In this document: piece by piece, positions 24,142 to 32,096 of the stretch
How positions within the stretch are numbered: the first letter of the stretch is position 1
How the letters are laid out: every line of letters begins with the position of its first letter
Assembly: GCA_012838305.1 (NCBI GenBank)
Contig: DUPN01000052.1
Coordinates: forward strand, 1 to 54,338
Direction: 5' to 3'
Origin: Bacillota bacterium
GTDB lineage: Bacteria > Bacillota > Limnochordia > Darwinibacteriales > Darwinibacteriaceae
DNA: 54,338 nucleotides
The notes under the pieces: model-generated
The model's database searches: none
Seen by the model: only the letters and a program-made list of their open reading frames with translations
Told to the model about the DNA's origin: nothing
Position numbers and translations under genes: made by a program

Positions 24142-25340
24142 ACCTCGATGCCCTGGAACACAATCTCCGCTTGCTTCAAGAACATAGTAAAGTACCCATC
24201 TTGCCCATTCTCAAGGGCGATGCCTATGGCCATGGCGCCCCGGTGGTGTCCGCTTTCCTAAAGAGTCGAGGGTATGGATTGTTGGGCGTGAGCAGTTTGG
24301 AAGAAGCATTGAGTATCTTGCAGATCACGCCGGTGCGGCTTCTGGTCCTAACACCCCCCTTACTGGACCAATTAGCCCCTCTTCTGCAGCACAGATTACT
24401 TGCTACCATCACCTCAGCTTCGATCATCCCCCATCTCGGTCGAATCGCCAAGGAACGACGACAATATGTAACCGTACATGTCAAAGTGGATACTGGGTTT
24501 GGCCGTTTGGGAGCAGCTCCGGACGAGCTCGTGGACCTGGTGAGACAAATTCAAAAAACGCCCTATCTTCGGCTGGGCGGAGTCTTTACACATTTTTCGG
24601 TGGCTTTTTCGGACACCAGGTACACCCAGCAGCAACTCCGCACCTTTTTGGCACTCAAAGATCAATTGACAAAGATGGGGACATACCCCGATCTACTTTG
24701 GCATGCCGCTAACAGCGCAGCCTTCCTGACCCTTCCCGCCAGCCACCTTGATCTAGTACGGCTGGGAACCCTGCTTTACGGTCAATCACCCGTTTCCCTC
24801 GATCCCCCATGGGATTTGGCAGAGACTTGGCAGTTTAAGACCCGCATTATTGAAATCCGCACACTTCCCAAGGGACATTCAGTGGGCTACGGACGCCTTT
24901 TTCGCACAAAAGAAACCACCCGAATCGGAGTGATCCCAGTGGGATATGGACTTGGGCTTGAGCTAGAGCCCCAAAGCACACCATGGCGCCAAATCAAACA
25001 GGCCCTAGGCAAGGGCCTGAAAGGGCAGCATTTCGTCTTTCATCCCCAAGGTCCCCTACCCATTTTGGGGCGGGTAGGCATGGGTCTCACCTCCGTGGAT
25101 TTGACCCGTACCCCGGACATCCAGGTAGGCGATGAAGTCTATGTGGCCATGCGCAGGGTTACGGCCAGCGCCCATGTGCCCCGCTTTTATTATCAAAACG
25201 GCGCCATAAAATGCATCTATTGGAATCATAAAATCTTCAGCCATGGTCAATGGAAGACTAGCTCCAGGGGACTTTTTGCAAAAGAATCTCTTCTTCACTA
25301 TGACTCTGCGCCCGATGCACATAGCCGTTGTGGTCAATGA
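24078..25340 (+). CDS. alr: Alanine racemase with an atypical C-terminus
   Basis: This PLP enzyme interconverts L- and D-Ala for peptidoglycan. The PLP lysine lies in I-L-K-G-D-A-Y-G-H-G near residue 46, the catalytic Tyr in S-V-G-Y-G-R-L-F near 273, and the phosphate-binding H-A-A-N-S-A-A near 213 is present. The family motif 'R-V-x-M-D' reads R-V-G-M-G-L, so the usual Asp is Gly. The final family segment is shortened to about V-P-R-F-Y-Y-Q-N-G. It is followed by a roughly 45-residue tail that I cannot match, much of which overlaps an opposing gene. Total length is 420 residues versus the usual 370-390. The start ATG has GGAGG nine bases upstream and lies within the femX-like gene. Confidence 0.88.
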   Translation: MESRFGTAQSNAKPFSSWIEVNLDALEHNLRLLQEHSKVPILPILKGDAYGHGAPVVSAFLKSRGYGLLGVSSLEEALSILQITPVRLLVLTPPLLDQLAPLLQHRLLATITSASIIPHLGRIAKERRQYVTVHVKVDTGFGRLGAAPDELVDLVRQIQKTPYLRLGGVFTHFSVAFSDTRYTQQQLRTFLALKDQLTKMGTYPDLLWHAANSAAFLTLPASHLDLVRLGTLLYGQSPVSLDPPWDLAETWQFKTRIIEIRTLPKGHSVGYGRLFRTKETTRIGVIPVGYGLGLELEPQSTPWRQIKQALGKGLKGQHFVFHPQGPLPILGRVGMGLTSVDLTRTPDIQVGDEVYVAMRRVTASAHVPRFYYQNGAIKCIYWNHKIFSHGQWKTSSRGLFAKESLLHYDSAPDAHSRCGQ

Positions 25341-26148
25341 TACTGGACTGTCCCTCAAATTTCAGATCCCAGAGGCCTCCGACCAACATGGGGTTGACGG
25401 CTAATCGAAACTCCTTCCTGTCTGCAACAGCCTGAAAGCTGCTCCTCAGCCAGTCTTCTTGCTGCCAATCATTCCAAGGGCCGTTGTTGGCTGATGGTTG
25501 CAGGAAAACATCCGCGCCCAAGCGGCTCAGACGTTCCCTAAGCTCCGGATAGAAGGCATCTAGGCAAATGGCCACTCCCAAATTGCCGAAGGGGCTCTGT
25601 ACAGCGCTAACATAGTTGAGAGGTGCGGGCTCAAGGTCGAGGCCGCCCTTCCTCTCCATCTCGACCAAGTTGACCTTGTGTTGACGATAGAGGACCTGAC
25701 CGGTGGGGGAAATAATGGGTGAGGTGTTGAAAACGCGGTTGGTAAGGCCCCAGCGCAAAGTGGCCGAGCCTGCCACAATCCAAGCCCCATAGGTACGGGC
25801 CGCCTTAATAAAGGCAGCCAAGTAGATCCGCTCGAGCTCCTGGGAGCGAGCGAGAAAAAGGGCCCGAACAGGCGATACGCGGTGTACGAGCATGTGATGG
25901 GCAACTTTGATGGCGTGATGCATCAGCAAAGCCTGGCTTGCTTTGGAAAACGATGGCTGGGACCATACCCTCTCTGGCGCGTTGCAGAGGAGGCAAAATG
26001 TCCCTACGTGTTCAGGAAAAACAACCAGAAGCTGCCCCTCCCCGCTCTGTTGGCGAATGCGGGCACAGATATCCATCACCTTAGCCTCAAAGCTATGCTC
26101 TGTGCGGTAGTGCTCCGGGTCAAGTTTCAGCTGTACGCAAGCGATCAT
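25258..26148 (-). CDS. Carbon-nitrogen hydrolase (nitrilase superfamily)
   Basis: This 296-residue enzyme has the Glu-Lys-Cys triad of the superfamily. The Glu lies in V-F-P-E-H-V near residue 46, the Lys in R-Q-H-K-V-N-L near 156, and the Cys in V-A-I-C-L-D-A-F-Y-P near 193. These enzymes hydrolyse amides or nitriles, or act in deamidation. The unusually long insert between Glu and Lys (about residues 55-110) sets it apart from omega-amidases. The substrate cannot be inferred. It converges on alr with an 83-base overlap and is divergent from csoR. Confidence 0.85.
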   Translation of the reverse strand: MIACVQLKLDPEHYRTEHSFEAKVMDICARIRQQSGEGQLLVVFPEHVGTFCLLCNAPERVWSQPSFSKASQALLMHHAIKVAHHMLVHRVSPVRALFLARSQELERIYLAAFIKAARTYGAWIVAGSATLRWGLTNRVFNTSPIISPTGQVLYRQHKVNLVEMERKGGLDLEPAPLNYVSAVQSPFGNLGVAICLDAFYPELRERLSRLGADVFLQPSANNGPWNDWQQEDWLRSSFQAVADRKEFRLAVNPMLVGGLWDLKFEGQSSIIDHNGYVHRAQSHSEEEILLQKVPWS

Positions 26149-26237
26149 ATCCCATCACCTCCCCTGTATCTTTCGCCTTTTTTCCTCCTTTTCCTTGCTG
26201 AAAACGTCGAGGAACAAAAAAGCTGCGGGAGGAGCAG

Positions 26238-26266
26238 TTGACACCGGGGGGACGGCCAAGTATGAT
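26238..26266 (+). promoter_or_regulatory. csoR promoter with G-tract operator-like spacer
   Basis: TTGACA (26238-26243), 17 bases, TATGAT (26261-26266): a near-consensus promoter 20 bases before the csoR start. The spacer holds CCGGGGGGACGG. G/C tracts are the core of operators bound by CsoR/RcnR/FrmR proteins, so autorepression is likely. Confidence 0.65.
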
Positions 26267-26286
26267 CAAGCACAGAGGAGGCAGGC

Positions 26287-26553
26287 ATGACCATGGAGAA
26301 AGAGAAGTTGATCCAACGCCTAAAACGAATCGAAGGACAAGTTCGGGGCTTACAGCGGATGGTCGATGAAGAACAGCCCTGTGGAGAGATTCTGACCCAG
26401 ATCGCGGCGGTCCGGGCCGCTCTGGCTGGAGCGGGTAAGGCGGTTTTTGAGACGCATTCGAAAGCATGTATTCAGCAGGCGCTGGCAGGAGACGATTCCG
26501 GCGCGGAAGCCATAGACGATCTCCTGCAATCACTAGGCCGTCTGATCACATAG
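26287..26553 (+). CDS. csoR: CsoR-family metal-responsive repressor
   Basis: This 88-residue all-helical repressor begins R-L-K-R-I-E-G-Q-V-R-G-L-Q-R-M-V (residues 11-26), the DUF156 signature. Cu(I)-type ligands are C32, H57 and C61. This reproduces the C-x24-H-x3-C spacing of CsoR and favours copper over the nickel (RcnR) or formaldehyde (FrmR) branches. ATG follows GAGGAGG. No copper pump or chaperone gene is adjacent, so its targets other than itself are elsewhere. It ends two bases before the M23 peptidase gene on the opposite strand. Confidence 0.9.
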   Translation: MTMEKEKLIQRLKRIEGQVRGLQRMVDEEQPCGEILTQIAAVRAALAGAGKAVFETHSKACIQQALAGDDSGAEAIDDLLQSLGRLIT

Positions 26554-26555
26554 GG

Positions 26556-27425
26556 CTAAGGTAGCCAGTCAAGGGGATTTACGGCGTAGTCCCCTATTTT
26601 GATCCGAAAATCCAGATGGGGACCTGTGGCCAGCCCTGTACGTCCCACCTGTGCAATCACTTGGCCCTGTTTCACACTGTCACCGACACTAACTAACACC
26701 TGGGAGTTATGACCATACCAAGTGGTTACACCGCCTGTGTGCTGTATGACCACGGCCAGACCATAGTTACCGAGCTTGCCTACTTTGATCACCCGGCCAG
26801 AGGCCGCCGCCCGCACCTGGGTACCTTCGGCGGCTGCAATGTCAATCCCGGAGTGGAAATGCCTTCGCTGCCAAACCGGGTGAATACGATAACCATAACC
26901 GGAGCTAACACGGCCTTGCACTGGCCATTCCATCTTGAGCCTGGTGTTGGCAGAACGACTCAGGGCTGTAACGGCGTCGCTGGGAATGTACAGCACTTGA
27001 CCGGGCAAGAGAAGATCGGGGTTCTCCAGACCATTGTAGGTGGTAATATTGCTCACAGTCGTATCATAGCGTTGAGCCAGAGTGGACAGATTGTCACCCC
27101 ACTCTACCCGATAGGGAGTAACGCTTGTCCTCAGTTCATCCAGCTTCTTGGCTGTCAAGGGGCCTACGACCCCGTCGGGGATCAGTCCAACCGCTTTTTG
27201 GATCTCCTTAATCAAACCTTCTGTCTCCGATCCAAAAACCCCATCCACCGCCAGGTCATATCCCAGTTCAAATAGGGATTCCTGTAAGGCATAGACATCG
27301 GCACCCCGCATACCCCGTTTCAGCATCCTTGCTTCGCCGGACTGCACGCCCGAAGAGGCAAGTGCGGCCACTAGCAGAAAGGAGAGAAGCGAGCTTAAGA
27401 GGGTGCGTTTCCAGCTTCGGTGCAC
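26556..27425 (-). CDS. Secreted M23 peptidase with PG-binding and LysM domains
   Basis: This 289-residue protein starts at GTG. A signal peptide covers about residues 1-32. A PG_binding_1 domain follows (about 36-96, G-M-R-G-A-D-V-Y-A-L-Q-x-x-L), then one LysM domain (about 104-148), then an M23/LytM endopeptidase domain (168-289). The first zinc motif H191-x3-D195 and H239 are present. The usual H-x-H reads H270-L-D272-F, so one zinc ligand is Asp. Depending on whether Asp can hold zinc, it is either an active wall endopeptidase or a LytM-like regulatory domain. Its ribosome binding site lies in the 3' arm of the Rnf-operon terminator. Confidence 0.9.
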   Translation of the reverse strand: MHRSWKRTLLSSLLSFLLVAALASSGVQSGEARMLKRGMRGADVYALQESLFELGYDLAVDGVFGSETEGLIKEIQKAVGLIPDGVVGPLTAKKLDELRTSVTPYRVEWGDNLSTLAQRYDTTVSNITTYNGLENPDLLLPGQVLYIPSDAVTALSRSANTRLKMEWPVQGRVSSGYGYRIHPVWQRRHFHSGIDIAAAEGTQVRAAASGRVIKVGKLGNYGLAVVIQHTGGVTTWYGHNSQVLVSVGDSVKQGQVIAQVGRTGLATGPHLDFRIKIGDYAVNPLDWLP

Positions 27426-27476
27426 AAAAATCCCCCCTACAGCCTTTTGAAACTAGTATGGGCTGGACAGGGGGGA
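27426..27476 (-). terminator. Terminator of the rnf-apbE-trxB operon
   Basis: On the minus strand TCCCCCCT plus CAGCC (27476-27461) pairs with GGCTG plus AGGGGGGA (27444-27431), with a small internal loop, and TTTTT follows (27430-27426). The 3' arm AGGGGGG is also the only ribosome binding site of the downstream M23 gene, whose GTG starts at 27425. Confidence 0.8.
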
Positions 27477-27493
27477 AATATTCTAGATAGTAC

Positions 27494-28402
27494 TTAGAGT
27501 GTCTCTAAATATTGGTAGGCATACATGGCTGCAACCGCGCCATCGCCAGCGGCCGACACAATCTGCCGCAGGGGCGTCGTTCGCACGTCACCGGCGGCAT
27601 ACACACCAGGAATGGAGGTTGCCATGTCCGCTCCGGTAATAATGTACCCCTGTTCATCGAGGATCCCGCTGCCCATCAGGAAATCTGAGCACGGTTTGAC
27701 CCCAACATAGATAAAAACGCCGGAAGCCGGGAGCACTCTGGCAGAGTTATCCTTGATGCTGCGAACCAAGACGCCGCTCACCTTGGAGTCCCCTTCGATT
27801 CTTTCTACCTGAGAGTTCCATACGAAACGAATCTTCGGGTTGCCGTAGGCCCTGTCTTGCAGAATGGCTTCGGCCCTGAGGGTATCCCTGCGGTGAACAA
27901 TCGTGACTGTCTTGGCATAACGGGTCAGAAACAAAGCCTCTTTCACGGCAGAGTCGCCTCCACCAATGACGATAACATCCAAATCTTCAAAGAAAGCCCC
28001 ATCGCATGTGGCGCAGTAGGAAACACCTCGGCCGGCCAGCTCCGTCTCGCCAGGAACGCCCAGACGGCGGGGCTTAGCACCGGTGGCCAGGATCACGCTG
28101 TTCGCCTCAATCACACCGTCCCTGAGCTGTAGTGTCTTGGGCTGCCCTTCCAGCTGGGCCGCCTGAACTTCTCCAAACTTCCACTCCACGCCGACTTTGA
28201 GGGCCTGATTGTACATCTGCTCAGACAATTCCGGTCCGCCCACATTCTCAAAACCAGGATAATTCTCAATGTCTAGGGTATTCTGCATTTGACCCCCATG
28301 CAAACCCCGTTCAATAATAATCGTCTTCAGATTGGCTCGGGCCGCATAGATACCGGCGGCCAAACCCGCAGGTCCTCCGCCAACTATTGCTAAATCATAC
28401 AT
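27494..28402 (-). CDS. trxB: Thioredoxin reductase
   Basis: This 302-residue FAD enzyme reduces thioredoxin with NADPH or, in some anaerobes, reduced ferredoxin. The FAD motif G-G-G-P-A-G is at residues 8-13 and the redox-active C130-A-T-C133 is intact. The second dinucleotide motif G-G-G-D-S-A follows near 154, and the final A-A-G-D-V-R motif near 272. The ATG at 28402 is chosen because of an AGGAGAGG site; the frame extends six codons further. It is last in the rnf operon, 14 bases after apbE. No thioredoxin gene is beside it. Confidence 0.93.
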   Translation of the reverse strand: MYDLAIVGGGPAGLAAGIYAARANLKTIIIERGLHGGQMQNTLDIENYPGFENVGGPELSEQMYNQALKVGVEWKFGEVQAAQLEGQPKTLQLRDGVIEANSVILATGAKPRRLGVPGETELAGRGVSYCATCDGAFFEDLDVIVIGGGDSAVKEALFLTRYAKTVTIVHRRDTLRAEAILQDRAYGNPKIRFVWNSQVERIEGDSKVSGVLVRSIKDNSARVLPASGVFIYVGVKPCSDFLMGSGILDEQGYIITGADMATSIPGVYAAGDVRTTPLRQIVSAAGDGAVAAMYAYQYLETL

Positions 28403-28416
28403 ACAATCCTCTCCTC

Positions 28417-29451
28417 TCACTGCTTGGTGACCTGATCTGCTAGACCTGGAGATACCCAGGTACCCGTATCACTTACAATGATCGCTTCTATGTCAGGTAG
28501 GCTCTCCACCAAAGCTCGGCCATCCTCCCACCCCAAGACAAAAACCGCGGTGGAGAGAGTGTCGGACGTGACGGAGTCTTTTCCCACAATGGTGACACTA
28601 CGCAGACCCTTGGCGGGATAGCCGTCCCTAGGGTCGATAATATGGTGATAGCGCTCATCGTTATGCATAAAATAGCGTTGGTAGTCCCCGGATGTTACTA
28701 CGCTCAAACCATCTAAAGGCAAGATCCAACGAATCTCACTGGGCTTTTGAGGATCCTGCACCCCCACACGCCATGGCATGTTATCGGGTCTGCGCCCAAT
28801 GGTGGAAATGTCACCACCTGCGTTGATGATCGATCGTTCTACCTTCGCCTCCCGTAAAAGAGCGGTTCCTGCATCCACAATGTATCCTTTGGCAATACCG
28901 CCTAGATCAAGGACGGTTCCTTCCGGAATTCGCACCAGGCCCTGTTCCCTGTTAATCTCTACCTTTGAATAATCGACGGTGGCGAGGGCTTCTGCCAGCT
29001 CTTCCTCACTGGGCACACGGTAGTAGCCACTTCCAAAACCCCACAGATCCAAGACGGCACCAATGGTGATGTCGAAAATACCTCCGGTCAAATCGGCCAT
29101 CTTAAGACCAAGCTCAATGACCTCCAAGGTGATGGGGCTAACCTGCACCCACTGGCCAGCCCCTCGGTTAATGGCTGCAATCTCGCTTTCTTCCATGAAA
29201 CGAGACAGAGTCTTCTCTAAACCTTCCATGGTGGCAAAGGCCTCGGCAACCAATCTTTCCGAGTGTCGCCCGTCCACCCGCACATCCACTACAGTATCCA
29301 TCAGCCGCATGGACCGTTGGGTACTGGTATTTACTGCCTCCAGATAGGGCAGATAGAGCAGGTAATATCCCATCAGCGTCAAAAGGCCGAGAACCAGGAG
29401 GACCAAAAAAACGACGAGGGAGCGCTTTCTATTCACGCCTTTCCCATTCAC
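28417..29451 (-). CDS. apbE: FAD:protein FMN transferase ApbE
   Basis: This 344-residue enzyme transfers FMN from FAD to Thr/Ser in extracytoplasmic proteins such as RnfG and RnfD. An N-terminal membrane segment (about residues 10-30) anchors it outside the cell; no lipobox is present. Family motifs include M-D-T-V-V-D-V, L-D-L-G-G-I-A-K-G-Y, N-A-G-G-D, H-I-I-D-P-R-D-G and the Mg-binding S-D-x-L-S-T-A-V-F. GTG at 29451 follows AAGGAGG at six-base spacing; the frame continues 21 codons into rnfB but without a site. Placement directly after rnfB fits its job of maturing RnfD and RnfG. Confidence 0.94.
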   Translation of the reverse strand: MNGKGVNRKRSLVVFLVLLVLGLLTLMGYYLLYLPYLEAVNTSTQRSMRLMDTVVDVRVDGRHSERLVAEAFATMEGLEKTLSRFMEESEIAAINRGAGQWVQVSPITLEVIELGLKMADLTGGIFDITIGAVLDLWGFGSGYYRVPSEEELAEALATVDYSKVEINREQGLVRIPEGTVLDLGGIAKGYIVDAGTALLREAKVERSIINAGGDISTIGRRPDNMPWRVGVQDPQKPSEIRWILPLDGLSVVTSGDYQRYFMHNDERYHHIIDPRDGYPAKGLRSVTIVGKDSVTSDTLSTAVFVLGWEDGRALVESLPDIEAIIVSDTGTWVSPGLADQVTKQ

Positions 29452-29464
29452 AGAAATCCTCCTT

Positions 29465-30292
29465 CTAGACCTGCGCAACTCGCTCAAGGACGGGTTTACC
29501 CTCCTGCCATTCAATGGTGTTCATGGGGCACACTGCCACACATTCACGGCAATTGATACACTTGTCGTAATTGATATGGGCTAGGTTATTTTCCATATAA
29601 ATGGCTTCCGTGGGACACACTTTCACACAGCGCTGGCAGGCAATGCAGCCTACAGTACAAACCTGCCTAACAAAGCGTCCCGTCAGCTGTGAGCGGCAGC
29701 GGATGTGCACACCTTGTTCCTCGTCCACCAACATGATGATATTCCGGGGACAGGCGTCTACACACTTTCCGCAAGCTGTGCAGTTTTCCTCAATAACGAC
29801 GGGCAAACCATTCTCATCCATATACATGGCATCAAAGGCACAGGCTGCCACACAGGAACCATACCCTAGACAGCCGTAGGAACAAGCCTTATCCCCACCC
29901 TGGGTAGCATGGGCGATGCGGCAATCCCTCGGCCCATCATACCCACCGCGCTGCTTGGCTTCAGCCAGACCGCCTTTACACAAAACCTGCGCAACCCGGC
30001 GCTTAGGACCGTCAGATTCGACTCCCATGATGGCAGCGACCATTTTCGCCACACTAGCTCCACCTACCGGACAGCCGTTAACGGGCGCCTTGCCCGTGGC
30101 AACTCCTTCGGCAAAATTGGCGCATCCCGCAAAACCACAGGCCCCGCAGTTCACTCCGGGCAGCACCTGCTCTATTTCTTCAACCCGCGGATCGATCTCC
30201 ACGGCAAACTGCTTCGAGGCAACAGCCAGGCCAAAAGCAAACAAGGCGGCCATAGAACCCATACTGATGAGGGAAACCAAAGCAGTGTTCAA
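29465..30292 (-). CDS. rnfB: Rnf complex subunit B (multi-cluster ferredoxin)
   Basis: 275 residues. An N-terminal membrane helix is followed by the Fe-S domain with C-G-A-C-G-F-A-G-C (about 49-57), then a chain of ferredoxin-type 4Fe-4S motifs. These include C-T-A-C-G-K-C-V-D-A-C-P, C-I-A-C-Q-R-C-V-K-V-C-P and C-I-N-C-R-E-C-V-A-V-C-P. RnfB takes electrons from reduced ferredoxin and passes them into the membrane complex. It is the longer Clostridia-like form with extra clusters. It follows rnfA by 21 bases. Confidence 0.95.
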   Translation of the reverse strand: MNTALVSLISMGSMAALFAFGLAVASKQFAVEIDPRVEEIEQVLPGVNCGACGFAGCANFAEGVATGKAPVNGCPVGGASVAKMVAAIMGVESDGPKRRVAQVLCKGGLAEAKQRGGYDGPRDCRIAHATQGGDKACSYGCLGYGSCVAACAFDAMYMDENGLPVVIEENCTACGKCVDACPRNIIMLVDEEQGVHIRCRSQLTGRFVRQVCTVGCIACQRCVKVCPTEAIYMENNLAHINYDKCINCRECVAVCPMNTIEWQEGKPVLERVAQV

Positions 30293-30313
30293 TCTAAACC
30301 CCTCCTAACAATG

Positions 30314-30886
30314 TTAAACGAGTCCGGAGAATCCTCCGAACGCCAGAGATAACAAACCAGCAAGAATAAAGGCAATCCCAACCCCTCTAAGAGGCTTCGG
30401 GATATCGGCAAACTCCAAATCTTCCCGAATCCCAGCCATCAGAACCAGAGCCAAGGTGAATCCCAGTCCTGCTCCGAGTCCAAAAATTACGGTCTCAATG
30501 AAGTTGTAGGAGTTCTGCACAGCCATAATAGCAAAACCTAAAATGGCGCAGTTTGTTGTAATCAAGGGCAGAAAAATCCCCATGGCTCTGTACAGAGCGG
30601 GACTGGTTTTGTGCAGAAACATTTCCACCAATTGGACCATGGCCGCGATAACCAGAATAAAGGACATGCTCTGTAGAAACGGTAGACCAAAAGGCTCCAA
30701 AATAAACCACTGGATGACCCATGTTAGAGCTGCAGCAACCACCATGACAAAGGTGGTGGCCAACCCCATGCCAATGGCTGAACCAACCTGTTTAGACACT
30801 CCCATAAAGGGGCAGATCCCTAAAAAGCGTACCAGCACGAAGTTGTTCACCAAAATAGCACTGAGCAGAATTGTGAATAGTGTCAT
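30314..30886 (-). CDS. rnfA: Rnf complex subunit A
   Basis: A 190-residue integral membrane protein with about six hydrophobic helices. It shows the RnfA/NqrE signature N-N-F-V-L-V-R-F-L-G-I-C-P-F-M-G-V-S near residues 14-31 and T-N-C-A-I-L-G near 110-116. These two Cys bind the membrane-embedded [2Fe-2S] cluster shared with RnfE. It is part of the rnfCDGEAB run. Confidence 0.96.
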   Translation of the reverse strand: MTLFTILLSAILVNNFVLVRFLGICPFMGVSKQVGSAIGMGLATTFVMVVAAALTWVIQWFILEPFGLPFLQSMSFILVIAAMVQLVEMFLHKTSPALYRAMGIFLPLITTNCAILGFAIMAVQNSYNFIETVIFGLGAGLGFTLALVLMAGIREDLEFADIPKPLRGVGIAFILAGLLSLAFGGFSGLV

Positions 30887-30897
30887 GGCTGTCCCCC

Positions 30898-31503
30898 CTA
30901 ACTAGCTCTCTTTTTTTGCCTGGCTGCCACCATGTTCATCACAGCCATCAAGATACCCAAGGTGATGAATGCACCTGGAGGCAATCCCATCACACCTAAG
31001 GTTGTGGCCCCGTCTTGCACAAAGGACATGCCAAACAAGGAACCTTTACCCAGGATTTCCCGGAGGGAACCCAAAAGCACCAAAGCCCATGTGAAACCTA
31101 CGCCACTGCCCAGACCGTCAACGGTCGAACGAAGCACGCCGTTTTTGGCCGCAAAAGCTTCAGCGCGCCCCAGGACAGTACAGTTGACCACGATCAGGGG
31201 AATAAACAGCCCCAAAACACTATGAATATCCGGCAAGTAGGCATGCATAACAAGATCCACAATGGTCACAAAGGTGGCAATCACAATGATATAGGCCGGA
31301 ATTCGCACCTTATCAGGGATAATTTTCTTCAAGAGACTAATTAAGGCGCTGGAACAAATCAAGACAAATGTGGTGGCCAAGCCCATGGATAATCCATCTA
31401 TGGCTGTAGTGGTGACGGCCAACACAGGACAGAGACCGATATTCAGCCGAAATGTCGGATTCTCACTCCATAGACCGTTGACAAAGTCTTTCCAAAGGCG
31501 CAT
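30898..31503 (-). CDS. rnfE: Rnf complex subunit E
   Basis: A 201-residue membrane subunit homologous to RnfA in inverted topology. It contains N-P-T-F-R-L-N-I-G-L-C-P-V-L-A-V and V-N-C-T-V-L-G-R-A-E-A-F-A, each with a conserved Cys that contributes to the shared [2Fe-2S] cluster. The last residues (R-Q-K-K-R-A-S) are a basic cytoplasmic tail. It lies two bases after rnfG. Confidence 0.96.
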   Translation of the reverse strand: MRLWKDFVNGLWSENPTFRLNIGLCPVLAVTTTAIDGLSMGLATTFVLICSSALISLLKKIIPDKVRIPAYIIVIATFVTIVDLVMHAYLPDIHSVLGLFIPLIVVNCTVLGRAEAFAAKNGVLRSTVDGLGSGVGFTWALVLLGSLREILGKGSLFGMSFVQDGATTLGVMGLPPGAFITLGILMAVMNMVAARQKKRAS

Positions 31504-31505
31504 GT

Positions 31506-32096
31506 TTACTCCCCTCCCCTATAGAGTGCAGATGTATCAACAAAACCTCTGCGGACAGCCTCGGCGACAGCCCGGGCCGACACGGATGCCCCTGAAATGT
31601 TGTCAATGTCTTGATTAATGGCAATGGGATCCTCCACAGTCTTGCCCACGAACCTTTGACGGAAGCTCTGTTCTTCGATTCTAGAACCCAGACCTGCCGT
31701 TTCCGTATGATCCAGTATCTTGATAGCCAGAATCTGATCTGTGGCTTGATCGACTCCCACCAAGACCCGAATTACTCCGCCGTAACCGTTGGCCTCTCCC
31801 ACAAAGGCATAGCCAACCACTCGACCCTGATCATCTACGCCCTGGTAAATTAGGGTCGTTCTCTGCTCCTGTTCCCGCATTTCTCGAGGATCGTCCACGC
31901 CCAACTCATCGGGACTGCGCCGCAAAATGTTAACGGTGGTTGTTCCAGGCAGTACGTCATAAATGGAACTCTCCAGGGCGCGAGCTTGGTTCTCTTCTAT
32001 TATAACACTTGTTGTATCATACACCACAGCCAAAATCCCCCCTGAGATCATGGCAATTACTGCGAGCACAACGACCATCCTAAGGGATTCATTCAC
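31506..32096 (-). CDS. rnfG: Rnf complex subunit G (FMN-carrying)
   Basis: 196 residues. One N-terminal membrane helix (about 7-27) is followed by an external FMN_bind domain ending in D-N-I-S168-G-A-S171-V-S. The acceptor is Ser171 where most RnfG proteins have Thr. The D-H-T-E-T-A-G-L-G-S-R segment near 129-139 is the typical binding loop. It overlaps the end of rnfD by eight bases. Confidence 0.94.
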   Translation of the reverse strand: MNESLRMVVVLAVIAMISGGILAVVYDTTSVIIEENQARALESSIYDVLPGTTTVNILRRSPDELGVDDPREMREQEQRTTLIYQGVDDQGRVVGYAFVGEANGYGGVIRVLVGVDQATDQILAIKILDHTETAGLGSRIEEQSFRQRFVGKTVEDPIAINQDIDNISGASVSARAVAEAVRRGFVDTSALYRGGE

